Shown here: piece after piece, positions 31,621 to 41,789 of the stretch
How the letters are laid out: every line of letters starts with the position of its first letter
Numbering within the stretch: position 1 is the first letter of the stretch
Assembly: GCA_028697205.1 (NCBI GenBank)
Contig: JAQVFO010000001.1
Span: forward strand, 71,086-135,085
Direction: 5' to 3'
Origin: Candidatus Altimarinota bacterium
GTDB lineage: Bacteria; Patescibacteriota; Gracilibacteria; BD1-5; UBA6164
DNA length: 64,000 bases
The notes under the pieces: model-generated
What the model was told of the DNA's origin: nothing
Databases searched by the model: none
What the model saw: only the letters and a program-made list of their open reading frames with translations
Position numbers and translations under genes: made by a program

Positions 31621-32676
31621 TTGTAGTTGATAAACTATTATTCAAACAACTGAAAGTACAATTCAAATAAGCCACATCCTAAAAACAACTTTTTCTTCTG
31701 ACCAACCAATAGCTTCAAGATGATGGTGAAATGGAGCTATACGAAATACTTTCTTTCATTTTCTAAGTTTCTTACTTGTTATTTGAATAATTACACTAAT
31801 TGTTTCAAGAATAAAAATAGCTGTAACAATTAAAAAAACTGTTATCGTATTTGTTAAAACTGCTATAATTCAAAGATTTGCTCAAAGGGCTAAACTTCAC
31901 ACATCTCACATATAAAACTCTGCTGGTTTAACATTGTACCAAAGAAAAGCAATCAAGCTTCATATTATTACTAAACAAAGTGTAGAAAGCAAAAAAAGTC
32001 ATTGGTCATATGAAATATATGCATAAACACTATAAGCAAATAAAAGCAATCATCAAGCAAGTCAATCAAGTCAATCAGTTATATTTACACTATTTGCTGA
32101 AGCAATAATTATAAAAATAAAAAAAGGAATAAAGTATACTCATAGTTGAAAGGCTCATCAAAATGGAATTTTTAGTGTTTTTAGATAATCTCAATTAATG
32201 TCAGTTAAATTCCATCAAAGTTTATAGTAAAACCACATAGATCATAAAAGAGCAAATACAATTAACCAAAACATTTTAAATCTTGCAGAAAGTCATTTTT
32301 TTCATATTCATTTTATGTTCATATAATCATCAACTAATCAAAGAAATCAAACAGTTGCTAGGGTAAATAGACAAAGGTAAGTTTCTTTTTGATTAAGTAA
32401 AGAATTGTTTGTTATATGAAAATGTTGTAATCATAAACTAACAATTACCATAAGAAAAATAATAGCTAAAATTATAGCTCATCACATAGTTGGAGTTCAG
32501 GCTTTGTCTTTATGTAACTTAAAAAACTCCATTGCCTTTCAAACGAGAGCTTCTTCTCTTATTTGTTTTCAGAGCTTAAGTTTTTTTAGAAAATCTATGT
32601 AGTAGGGAATAATTAAGTATCAGATTAAAAAAGTTGCTATTCAAAAAGAGAAAATTTGTATTAAATATGAATTCAT
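31618..32676 (-). CDS. mraY: Phospho-N-acetylmuramoyl-pentapeptide transferase
   Basis: 352 residues, about ten TM helices. Transfers phospho-MurNAc-pentapeptide to undecaprenyl phosphate, giving lipid I. Motifs: GTPTMGG (N-terminal), LVDDYMNIK (Asp-Asp of the active site), NSVNITDGLDGLAGG and [10 protein letters not shown], the C-terminal His-rich loop. Many of the glycines in these motifs are TGA. Together with ftsW and the wall hydrolases it shows that the cell makes peptidoglycan. Other mur genes are not in the window. Confidence 0.96.
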
Positions 32677-32783
32677 TACAATTAAGTGAAAAATTATAAA
32701 TTTAGCTAATTCTAATAATTAATTTGGTTTTTTCAAAAGATTTAATAAAATGCGACTAATTAAAATAACATTAATAATGATTT

Positions 32784-33401
32784 ATGAATTTAAATACAAA
32801 AGCAATATTTACAACTGATGAATTTATTAAAAGTAAATTAGTAGAAAAACTTGGTTTTAAAAGGGAAGTATCAACAAATTTTGAATTATTTATATGAAAA
32901 AGAGAAATTGAAGAAGTAATAGAAAATATTATTCTTATATTTTCTTCAAATCCAAATATGCAAGAATCTGTAAATTATGTTAAAGAAAACTATTTAATAG
33001 AGAAATTTTTACTTGTTTGAAATTCATTTATAGTAAGAAATCAGGATTTAGAAGTGGGTGATATTATGATTCCTAATTCTTTTCTTGATTCAACTTGAGA
33101 AAAAGCATTATTTATTGACTATGCTGTTTGAGAAAATTACGATTTAAATAAATTTTGACTTATATTAAATGGTGTATCAATGGAATCAAATATTGATTTA
33201 AATATTGAGAATATTCAAGAAATTAGAGAAAATTATGTTTGTGATATAATTGATAATGATAGTTATAAATTTTTAAGTTTTTTAAATGTAGAAGAGATGG
33301 AAAAATCTGTTGTTATAAGAGTTTGTATAGAAATTTGAACTGAAAGAAATAACAATATGTTTATTGATAATTTATCAAATATCATTGAGATAATGATTTA
33401 A
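32784..33401 (+). CDS. Hypothetical protein, possibly related to nucleoside phosphorylases
   Basis: 205 residues. KFLLVGNSFIVRNQDLEVGDIMIPNSFLD resembles the (L/V)VGTAGG..LKVGDIVI segment of the PNP/MTA nucleosidase fold, and the later VEEMEKSVVIRVCIEIG sits where those enzymes have a Glu-Met-Glu motif. The phosphate- and base-binding residues are not convincing, so it may be a diverged, inactive member. Divergent from mraY. Ends at a perfect terminator. Confidence 0.6.
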
Positions 33402-33429
33402 AAAAGTCCAAATTAATTTGGACTTTTTT
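33400..33429. terminator. Palindromic terminator
   Basis: AAAAAGTCCAAATT / AATTTGGACTTTTT, perfect and loopless, between two convergent genes. Confidence 0.8.
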
Positions 33430-33432
33430 GTT

Positions 33433-34107
33433 TTAAAATTTTTCAGTAAATATTTGTTCTTTTGAAACTCATAAATCAAGTAGTTTTTGTATACTATCAT
33501 CAATCATATAAGGATTTCAACAAATATAGAATTCTTCAAAATCTGCTATGTTTTCTTTAGTTATAAAATCTGTAACTCTTCAAAATTTATGGTGTAAATC
33601 ATGTTCGCGACTTATATAATATTCAAAATCAAAATTTGAATTATTATTTTTCATTTTTATTAATGTATCCTCATAGAAAATATCTTCATCAGTTCTAAGT
33701 CAAAACAAAAGTTTTATTTTACAACTAAGTCATATTCTTTCACTTCAAATTATCTGGTTATAAAGTGGAACAAATCATGTTCCTGTTCATATAAATAATT
33801 TTGATTTTTTAGTTTCTCTTAAAATAAAGTGTCAAGCTGGACCAACTCATTTTAAAATAGTTCATATTTCACTATCACATATAAATTTACTTCATCATCT
33901 TCAATTTTCTAGTCTCTTTATGATTAATTTTATTTTATTTCAATCAATAACATCAAGCATACTATATGCTCTTCATCATATGTTAGGAAGTATAAAAGTT
34001 ATGAATTGTCAGTAATTGTAATTAAATTTTTCCTCTACTTCAAATATCATTTCAAATACATCAATAGTTAATTTTGTTTTTTTTGTTAATTTGAAATCTT
34101 TTATCAT
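33433..34107 (-). CDS. Ferredoxin reductase-type FAD/NAD(P)-binding oxidoreductase
   Basis: 224 residues of the FNR fold. GRAYSM is the RxYS flavin motif, GPAGHFILRE the second flavin contact, FIGTGTGFVPLYNQI the pyridine-nucleotide loop, and YICGNPYMIDDSIQKLLDLG with terminal FTEKF the C-terminal signature. It probably shuttles electrons between NAD(P)H and a small redox protein. The partner is unknown. The ATG overlaps the end of the upstream mini-gene frame if UGA is read as Gly there. Confidence 0.87.
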
Positions 34108-34181
34108 TTATAATTTTTAATGTATATTTTATAGATTTTATTTAATTCTTTTAAAAAGCAATTATTTTTTCAAATTATATT

Positions 34182-34200
34182 AAAGCCCCCAAAAGGGGGC
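34182..34200 (-). terminator. GC-rich terminator after the mini-gene
   Basis: GCCCCC-TTTT-GGGGGC followed by TTTAATAT on the minus strand, 24 bases after the TGA of the 50-residue gene. Confidence 0.75.
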
Positions 34201-34223
34201 AATTGCAGTGAAAATGGTGTTAG

Positions 34224-34376
34224 TCACCTTATCCCCTGTGCACGAAGCTCAGCTTCATAGATCATTTTTCTCTGCTGAGGGTCGGGGACATCTTGTCGAA
34301 ATGTTGGATGGGCTTGTATGAAAGCCCTTTTCCATTCTTCGAATTTCTTCCAGTTGTCACGTTCACGAGGGGCCAT
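34224..34376 (-). CDS. GC-rich miniature basic protein, apparent TGA stop
   Basis: The inner ATG (34376) has AAGGAG nine bases upstream, a strong Shine-Dalgarno sequence, and gives 50 residues starting MAPRERDNWKKFEEWKRAF and ending LRAQGIR. The outer ATG at 34409 would add 11 residues (AKIKKKEISE) but has no such site. The codons (CGT, CCC, GCC, GAC) are unlike all neighbours, and the single Gly is GGG. The frame stops at TGA 34224-34226 just before a GC-rich terminator. With UGA as Gly it would continue through that terminator to 34101, overlapping the ATG of the reductase gene. It looks acquired from a standard-code source. Function unknown; Trp/Arg-rich helix, possibly nucleic-acid binding. 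Confidence 0.6.
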   Translation of the reverse strand: MAPRERDNWKKFEEWKRAFIQAHPTFRQDVPDPQQRKMIYEAELRAQGIR

Positions 34377-34456
34377 TTCCGAAATCTCCTTTTTTTTAAT
34401 CTTAGCCATTATTGACTAAGATATTTTTATAATAATAAAAAAATAAAATTTGCAAA

Positions 34457-34753
34457 TTATTTTTTACTTAAACTATGCTTTACATTGTGTCTAAAACTAA
34501 TTATAACTTCTTTTATAACTCAGTTTAGATCATTTATTTCGTTTTCATTTTTATATAATTTTTTAAAAAATCATATTGATTCAATTAATCTATTTGTGTA
34601 TTCTGAAATAACTTTTTTGCTATTTTCACTAAGTGATTTAGGCATTTTTCATAAAACTTCATCAAGTTTTTCTTGATTTTCTTTATTTAGTGAAATTTTT
34701 AATTCTTTTAATCTTATTAAACTATTATCATAATTTAAAACTTTTCTATTCAT
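34457..34753 (-). CDS. Hypothetical small helical protein, paralogue of next gene
   Basis: 98 residues, helical. LGKMPKSLSENSKKVISEYTNRLIESIGFFKKLY parallels LPQNLDKETNKVIEEYIGMLMKNITLFEEFE of the upstream gene, so the two are probably an old tandem duplication. The N-terminal 25 residues and C-terminal RHNVKHSLSKK are extra. The start overlaps the upstream stop by 8 bases, implying translational coupling. No known family. Confidence 0.6.
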
Positions 34754-34994
34754 TTCAATTATTTTTAATTAATAATCATACGAGCAATTTAAAATTATTT
34801 ATAAGAGTTCTAATAATTATATCTAATGTTTCATCACTTATTCATTCAAACTCCTCAAATAAAGTTATATTTTTCATTAACATTCATATGTATTCTTCGA
34901 TTACTTTATTTGTTTCTTTATCAAGATTTTGAGGTAATATTTCTAGAAAGTCATTTAATATTTCTTGCTCGTGTATATTTGATATTTTTTTCAT
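34746..34994 (-). CDS. Hypothetical small helical protein
   Basis: 82 residues, acidic and helical, with three conserved-looking segments shared with the downstream neighbour (NLDKETNKVIEEYI, LFEEFE, IIIRTLINNFKLLV). Its TAG lies inside the next gene's start. No membrane segment or motif. Possibly a subunit pair with the 98-residue protein (inference). Confidence 0.58.
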
Positions 34995-35104
34995 AAAATA
35001 CAATAATTATATAAAAAGTCAATAATAATTTATTCAATATATAATATTTGTCAAAAGAAAAAAAATAAATAAACTGCTAAAAACAAGTTATTAATTCTAT
35101 TATA

Positions 35105-36391
35105 ATGAAAAATATTTATTTAATTGATGGGAATGCTTTAATTTATCGTATGTTTTTTGCAATGCCAGATTTTACTACAAAGGATTGAAAACATGTTAGT
35201 GCTATTTATTGAGTTGCTAAATTTTTTTTACAAGATTTAGTTAGAGATAATCCTGATTATGTTGTCTTTGTTAGGGATGCTAGATGAGAGAATTTTCGTC
35301 ATAAGATTTATTCTGAATATAAAGCAACTAGAGATAGAATGCCAGATAATTTAAGAAGTCAAGTTGAAGAAATAAATGAAATGGTTTCTTTATTTCATAT
35401 GGATGTTGTAGAAATTCCTATGGTTGAGGCGGATGATGTTATTGCAACACTTGCAAATACATATTGAAAAGATAAAAATAATCAAGTTTTTATACTATCT
35501 TGAGATAAAGATTTATACAGTCTTGTAACAGAAAATGTAAAAATCTATGATACTATTAAAAAAGATGTTTTTGATATAAAAAAAACAAGTGATAAATTTG
35601 GAATAGTACCTGAAAGAATAATTGATTATTTAGCTATAGTTTGAGATAGTTCTGACAATATTCCTTGAATTGATTGAATTTGACCTAAAAAAGCTGTTCC
35701 ACTTATAAATAATTTATGAACAGTTGAAGAAATATATAATTTTATTGATTCTTGAAAAATTTCTGATGATGATGAAATAAAAAAAATACTTTCTTGAAAA
35801 ACTTTAGAAAAGATTAAAGAAGCTAGAGAAATAGCTTTTTTATCAAAGAAACTTGCAACAATAAAAAACGATGTTGATTTATGAAAATTTAATCTTGAAG
35901 ATTATAAGTTTAATAAAGATACACTAATCGATGATGAAGTTATAGAGTTATTTAAGAAATATGAATTTAATAGTTTACTTTGAAAAGAGCATATAAAAAA
36001 GCAAAAAGTTTGGAATGATTTATGATTAAAAGTTAAATTGATTTGAGATACTGAATGACTTGAACTCTTAAAAAAAGATATAAATAAATGTACTGAAATT
36101 GTTCTTGATACAGAAACAACATCACTTGATATAATAAAAGCTGAGCTTGTTGGAGTTTCCATATTTCTTGATAAAGAGCATATATATTATATAAACGTAG
36201 AACATAATTGACCAAAAGTTAACAAAAATGAATTAAGAGAGTTTTTTAAATTTATTTTAAACTCAAATCTTAAAATAATTGGTCATAATATAAAATATGA
36301 CTTAGAAATTATTGAACTTTTCTTAAGAGTTGATAATAATTGAGAGTTAGCAAAAAGTAATTCATTTTGACAGATGAGTTTACTTGATTAA
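35105..36391 (+). CDS. polA: DNA polymerase I lacking the polymerase domain
   Basis: 428 residues. Residues 1-290 are the 5'-3' flap exonuclease: LIDGNALIYRMFFA, FVRDARGENFRHKIYSEYK, VEADDVIATLA, SGDKDLYSLV and GDSSDNIPGIDGIGPKKA with the metal-binding Asp. Residues 325-410 begin a DnaQ-like 3'-5' exonuclease: EIVLDTETTSLD (Exo I) and IGHNIKYDLEI (Exo II). The protein then stops at SNSFGQMSLLD. Exo III and the whole polymerase domain are absent, and no polymerase motif is seen in any frame before htpX. The final QMSLL fits a beta-clamp-binding motif, so this may be a finished flap nuclease tethered to the clamp. Confidence 0.92.
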
Positions 36392-36427
36392 AATATTTTA
36401 ATTATTATTTTTTAATTTTAACAAAAT

Positions 36428-37345
36428 ATGTCGATGATTAAAAGAGTATTTTTATTTTTACTTACAAATCTTGCAGTTATAGTTCTTATATGAATTATGA
36501 TTGCTTTAGCAGAACACTTTTTAGGTATAAATATTTCTTGATACTGACAAAGTTATACATCAATTTTTATATATGCTTTAATAGTATGATTTTCTTGATC
36601 TTTTATAAGTTTACTTCTTTCAAAGTGGACAGCAAAAAGAGCTTATAATATAGTACTAATTAACCAAAATGATTTATATAATTTAAGTTCAAAGGAAAAG
36701 CTTTTATATGATTTAGTTTTTGATTTATCAAATAGAAGTGGTATAAAAATGCCTGAAGTTTGAATTTATGAATCAAGTGATCCAAATGCTTTTGCAACAT
36801 GAGCTACAAAAAATAGTAGTTTAGTTGCTGTTTCAACTTGATTATTAAATATGATGAATGAAAATGAAATCAAATGAGTAATAGGTCATGAAATGTCACA
36901 TATACTAAGTTGAGATATGGTTACTATGACTCTTTTACAATGAGTTGTAAACACATTTGTGGTATTTTTATCAAGAGTAATAGCAAATCTAGCTGATAGT
37001 TATTTTAGAAGATGAAATGATTCTTGATGAGTATCTTGGATTTATTATGTTGTTTCTATTTTGCTTGATATAGTTTTATGAATTTTGGCTTCTATTATAG
37101 TTATGTGATTTTCGAGATATAGAGAATACAGGGCAGATGAAGGAAGTTCAAGATTTGTAGGGAAAGAAAATATGATTGCAGGACTTGAAGCATTGAAAAG
37201 AATGTATGAATTTGCATCAGATGATAAATCAAAACTAGCAACAATGAAGATTAATACAAAACATAAATGATGATTATTTGCACTTTTTGCTTCACATCCA
37301 GATTTGGATGATAGAATAGAAAATTTGAGAAATTTTAATTATTAG
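36428..37345 (+). CDS. htpX: Membrane zinc metalloprotease HtpX
   Basis: 305 residues. Two N-terminal TM helices, then [17 protein letters not shown] with the HExxH zinc site, two further TM helices ([33 protein letters not shown]) and [13 protein letters not shown] with the third ligand Glu. HtpX degrades damaged membrane proteins in stress. Length matches the family (about 290-300). Ends at a clear terminator. Confidence 0.95.
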
Positions 37346-37407
37346 TAATTTAAATTTGCTAGTATATGATTAAAACTTCTAGAAAGTAAATAATTAATTT
37401 TTTGCAA

Positions 37408-37446
37408 AAATAACTCTTATAAATAAAATGTAAGAGTTATTTTTTT
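37408..37446 (+). terminator. Terminator after htpX
   Basis: AAATAACTCTTA and TAAGAGTTATTT flank an AT loop, followed by a T-run. Confidence 0.75.
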
Positions 37447-37458
37447 AAAAACAAAATT

Positions 37459-38043
37459 ATGAGAAAATTATTGGCTATTTTAACATTACTTACAATTACA
37501 TTTACTTCGGTTTTTGCTTTTACAGATCAAGAACAATTTAGAGCGGCTAATTATCTAGCTTCAAAAAGTTTTATAAAAGATTATCATACAAATGTAAAAG
37601 AATATAGAATATGAGATAGTATAACTAGAAAAGAATCTATGAAAATACTTGCAAATGTTGCTGCTTTGAAAGTTGAAACTACATGTTTAAGTAGTTTTAA
37701 AGACGTCTCTGATGATTGGTGATGTAAATATATTGAAGCTGCATTAAAAGCTTGATTTATTAAACAATCTGATAAATTTAGACCAGATGATAATATAACT
37801 AAAGCAGAAGTTATGAAACTTTTATTCAAAGCAAGAAATTTAGAAAAAAAGTATAATACTTGAATTTGGCAAGAAGATTATATGAATAGTGCTTTTAATT
37901 ATTGATTAACTGATGAAACAGCTAAAGATTATAATTCAGATGCTGTAAGATGATGGTTATTTGTCGTTATTTCAAGATCTTTTACTGATTATTTAAATGA
38001 TAAAAATTATATTTTATATAGTGATGAGGTAAAAGTTAAATAA
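37459..38043 (+). CDS. Secreted SLH-like domain protein
   Basis: 194 residues. A signal peptide (RKLLAILTLLTITFTSVFA) is followed by S-layer-homology-type units: ITRKESMKILANVAAL, SFKDVSDDWGCKYIEAALKAGFI and FRPDDNITKAEVMKLLFKA, then a diverged third unit (WQEDYMNSAFNYGLT). SLH domains anchor proteins to wall polymers. No catalytic domain, so it is a small wall-associated protein. Confidence 0.82.
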
Positions 38044-38054
38044 TTAATAAATTT

Positions 38055-38342
38055 ATGGATGAGTTATTAAAACATTATAGAGATTGAATTGATACTTTAG
38101 ATAGAGAAATTGTATATTTACTATCTAGAAGGTTTGATTATGTAAAAGAAATTTGAAAGATTAAAAAAAATTCATGAGTTATTAATCCAATAGATGAAAA
38201 TAGGTGGAATAGAGTTTTAGAAAATATTAAAAAAGAAGCAAAAGATAAATGATTATCTGAAGAATTTATTGAAAATATTTGGAATGAAATTCATAGAGAA
38301 GCTTTAAATTTAGAAAATAAAATAAAAAATAGCAATATTTAA
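38055..38342 (+). CDS. Chorismate mutase, type II (AroQ)
   Basis: 95 residues, all helical. YRDGIDTLDREIVYLLSRRFDYVKEIGKIKK is the AroQ helix-1 signature, followed by RVLENIKKEAKDKGLSEEFIENIWNEIHREAL. It would convert chorismate to prephenate. It stands alone without other aromatic-pathway genes, so its physiological role here is uncertain. It follows the SLH-like gene by 11 bases. Confidence 0.85.
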
Positions 38343-38358
38343 AATATTGCTATTTTTT
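38325..38358 (+). terminator. Terminator after the chorismate mutase gene
   Basis: AAAAATAGCAATATTT and AAATATTGCTATTTTT, including the TAA of the gene. Confidence 0.75.
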
Positions 38359-38403
38359 ATACAATAAATATTATGAATGAGTTATTATTTAATAATTTTA
38401 TAT

Positions 38404-39024
38404 ATGTTTTTCCCAAAAAATACAAATTATTGAAAATTTTTTCAAAATATGGCTGGTGATATAGTTGAAATCTCAACACTTTTTAACAAGTTAGTTGTGG
38501 AGTTTAAAGATTTTGATAAATATTCTAAAAAAGCTGAAATTATTGAGAAGCAAGTTGATTGAATTGCTCATGAAATAATTACAGAGCTAAATACATCATT
38601 TATTACTCCTTTTGATAGGGAAGATCTTCATCTTTTAGCTCTCGAAGTTGATAATATTGTTGACTGAATTGAAGATGTTATAAATATGATAAATTTATAT
38701 AATATTTGAGAAAAACATTGATTTTTAGATGATTTTTCAAATATCTATAATGATTTAAGTATTACATTATCTTTATTGATTTCTGAAACATTTAAATCAA
38801 AAAGAAATTTAATAGAAATAAATAAATATGCAACAACAATAAAAATGCTTGAAAGACAAGCTGATGATGTATATCTAAAATCAATACAAAAAATATTTTT
38901 AAAAGAAAAAGATCCAATTGAATTAATCAAATGGAAAGATATACTTGAAAAACTGGAAACAATAACTGATGAATATAATTCAGTTTCAAATTCAATACTA
39001 AATATGGTAATAAAAATGTGATAA
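38404..39024 (+). CDS. PhoU-like DUF47 phosphate-transport regulator
   Basis: 206 residues, helical, with the DUF47 pattern: MFFPKNTNYGKFFQNMAGDI, KKAEIIEKQVDGIAHEI, TPFDREDLHLLALEVDNIVDGIEDV and ILEKLETITDEYNSVSN. It lies 24 bases before a Pit-type transporter, the usual DUF47-Pit pairing, so it probably regulates or assembles with that phosphate permease. An overlapping ATG at 38373 opens only a short unrelated frame. Confidence 0.9.
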
Positions 39025-39048
39025 TAATAATTTATTATATATAAAAAT

Positions 39049-40071
39049 ATGTTAGAATTAATAAATATTGTAGTTAATTTTTTAACAAACTACCCTTTTG
39101 TATTTTTTATAATACTCGTGGCACTTGCTTTTGATTTTACAAATTGAATGCATGATAGTGCTAATTCAATAGCAACAATTGTATCAACTCGTGTTTTATC
39201 ACCAAAAGTAGCTGTAGTATGGGCTGCATTTTTCAACTTTGCAGCATTTTTTATAGTTTGAACTGAGGTAGCAAAAACTATATGAAAATGAATGATAGAT
39301 ATAAATATAGTTACACCAACAGTAATATTATGTGCTTTATTATGAGCAATTTCTTGGAATATTTTTACTTGGTTTTTTTGATTACCTACAAGTTCATCTC
39401 ATGCACTTTTGGGAGGTTATTTATGAAGTGCAGTTGCAAAATGATGAGTATGAGCAGTTATTTTATCATGATGGACTAAAACAATTATATTTATATTTTT
39501 GGCTCCATTAATCTGAATGTTATTTTGATTTATAATACTTTTAATTTCAACTTGGTTATTAAAGAATGTTAAGTTAGTAGTTGTTAATAAATTATCTCGT
39601 TCCCTACAATTATTATCATCTGCTTTATACTCTCTTTGACATTGAGCTAACGATGCACAAAAAACTATGTGAATTATAGTAAGTTTATTATTATCTGTAA
39701 ATCTTGTAACTACTGCAGAACCACCATTATGGGTTATGATGGCTGCATATACTGCTATTGCTTTTTGAACAATAACTTGATGATGGAGAATTGTAAAAAC
39801 AATGTGAAGTAAGATTATAGAATTAAGACCTATAGATTGATTTAGTGCTGAGACAGCAAGTGCTATAAGTTTATTTACAGCATCTCATTTATGAGTTCCT
39901 ATAAGTACAACTCATGCGATTACTTGAGCTATATCTTGAGTATGAATAGCAAAAAATTCTAGGGCAATAAGATGGTGAATTGCTTCAAAAATAGTTTATG
40001 CTTGGATTTTTACTATCCCTTGAGCTTGTTTGGTTTGATTTTCATTATTTAAGATTTCAACTATATTTTAA
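39049..40071 (+). CDS. pit: Low-affinity inorganic phosphate transporter, Pit family
   Basis: 340 residues, about ten TM helices. The two signature repeats are present: ALAFDFTNGMHDSANSIAT with LPTSSSHALLGG in the N-half, and LYSLGHGANDAQKTMGI with VPISTTHAITGA in the C-half. Imports phosphate with a cation. Operon with the DUF47 gene. Several signature glycines are TGA. Confidence 0.96.
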
Positions 40072-40109
40072 AAAATTTGACAAAATAAATAAAAATATAA
40101 AATAAAATT

Positions 40110-40280
40110 AAATAAATAACTTGTTTTAAAACAAGGTTGGAAACTTGTAAGAGTTATTTAAAGTTAAAAGTGTCCTTCTTTTCGAAGGGAACTTGGGTGG
40201 AACCGTCCAAATTAAATGCAAATGCAAAAATGGATCCCAAGGTAATATTTTGAAAAAGATATACCTTAGGGGTCTTTTTC
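40110..40280 (+). promoter_or_regulatory. Glycine T-box riboswitch of glyS
   Basis: The T-box core GGGTGGAACCG is at 40195-40205. Its TGGA would pair with the UCCA end of tRNA-Gly. Stem III is TCCTTC-TTTTC-GAAGGGA just upstream. CTTGGG (40193-40198) can pair with CCCAAG (antiterminator). The same CCCAAGGTA instead pairs with TACCTTAGGGG to form a terminator ending in TTTTT (about 40232-40279). A short stem I (AAATAAC..GTTATTT) holds GGA-A at 40139-40142 as likely specifier, a glycine codon. Uncharged tRNA-Gly would turn on glyS. Stem I is much shorter than in classical T-boxes. Confidence 0.85.
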
Positions 40281-40309
40281 ATTTAAATTATTTTTTAACT
40301 TTTCTTATT

Positions 40310-41734
40310 ATGGAAAATAATTTTACAATGAAAGATATAGTAAATTTATCACAAGCTAGATGATTTGTTTATGCTTGAAGTGAAATTTATTGATGACTTG
40401 CAAATTCTTGGGATTATGGTCCTTATGGGAGTCTGATGAAAGAAAACATAAAAAATCTTTGGATAAAAGAATTTGTGCAAAAAAAAGATGATATGATGTT
40501 ACTTGATAGCTCAATCTTATTAAATCCTAGAGTTTGGATAGCTTCAGGACATGTATGAGGATTCTCAGATCCACTTATAGATGATAAAAACACAAAAGAG
40601 AGATTTAGAGCTGATAAATTGCTTGAGAATCTTATTTCTGAAATGTGAGATAGTGCAAAATCTTTAGAGTCAAAATATGGTGTTACAAATCTTATCCCAG
40701 AATCTTGGCCTATGGAAAAACAAGCTGAGGTTATGAGATGAGAAAAAGTAAAAAATCCAAATTCTTGAAATGTTTGAGATTGGACAGATGTTAAGAAATT
40801 TAACTTGATGTTTAAAACATTTCAATGAGTTACTGATGATTCATCTGCAACTGTTTATATGAGACCAGAAACTGCACAAGGAATTTTTGTAGATTTTCCA
40901 AATGTACTTAGAACAAGTAGAAGAAAAATTCCATTTTGAATTGCTCAAGTTGGTAAAGCTTTTAGAAATGAGATAACTCCAGGTAATTTCATATTTAGAA
41001 CTAGAGAGTTTGAACAAATGGAAATAGAGTATTTTTGTGAGCCATGAAAAGATTTAGAAGTACATGCAGAATGGAAAGCTGATTGTAAAAATTTTCTTTT
41101 AAATACGATATGATTAAAAGAAGAAAATCTAAGACTTAGAGATCATGATAAAGATGAACTTTCTCATTATAGCAACGCTACTACAGATATAGAATATAAA
41201 TTCCCATTTGGTTGGTGAGAACTATGGGGAATTGCTGATAGAACAGATTTTGATCTAAAAGCACATATGACTGAATCAAAAGCTGATATGAGTTACTTTG
41301 ATCCTGTAAATAATAGAAAATTTATACCTTATGTTATTGAACCATCAGTTTGACTAAATAGATTATTTTTAACTGCACTTTGTGATGCTTATACTCAAGA
41401 AGGAGAGTGAGAAGAACAAAGAACTTATTTAAAATTAGATCCAAAAGTTGCTCCTATAAAAGTTTGAGTTTTACCAGTTGTTAAAAAGATATCAGATATT
41501 GCTAAACCTATTTTTAAACAACTTGCAGAAGATTTTGTATGTGAATATGATGATGTTTGATCTGTAGGGAAAAGATATGCTAGATTTGATGAGATTTGAA
41601 CTCCATTTTGTGTAACTATTGATAGTGAAAATTATGATGCTTGAAAAGTTACAGTAAGATATAGAGATAGTATGGAACAAGAATTAGTTGATATAACTAA
41701 ATTAAATGAATTTATAAGACAAAAGTTGAAATAA
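40310..41734 (+). CDS. glyS: Glycyl-tRNA synthetase, single-chain dimeric type
   Basis: 474 residues, class II. RGFVYAGSEIYGG and [16 protein letters not shown] at the N-terminus, [19 protein letters not shown] (motif 2 region), [50 protein letters not shown] and IEPSVGLNRLF (motif 3), then an anticodon-binding domain (PIKVGVLPVVKK). Charges all tRNA-Gly, presumably including the UGA reader. Controlled by the T-box directly upstream. Confidence 0.97.
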
Positions 41735-41745
41735 AATAAATAAAT

Positions 41746-41783
41746 AAAAAAATCATTCTTGATAATTCAAGAATGATTTTTTT
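41746..41783. terminator. Terminator after glyS
   Basis: AAAAAAATCATTCTTGA and TCAAGAATGATTTTTTT around four bases, shared with the convergent gene at 41790. Confidence 0.85.
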
Positions 41784-41789
41784 ATTTTA

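Noticed and set aside
36392-36427. Frameshift as cause of the short Pol I
   Set aside because: No polymerase-domain motif appears in any frame before htpX, so a single indel cannot explain it.
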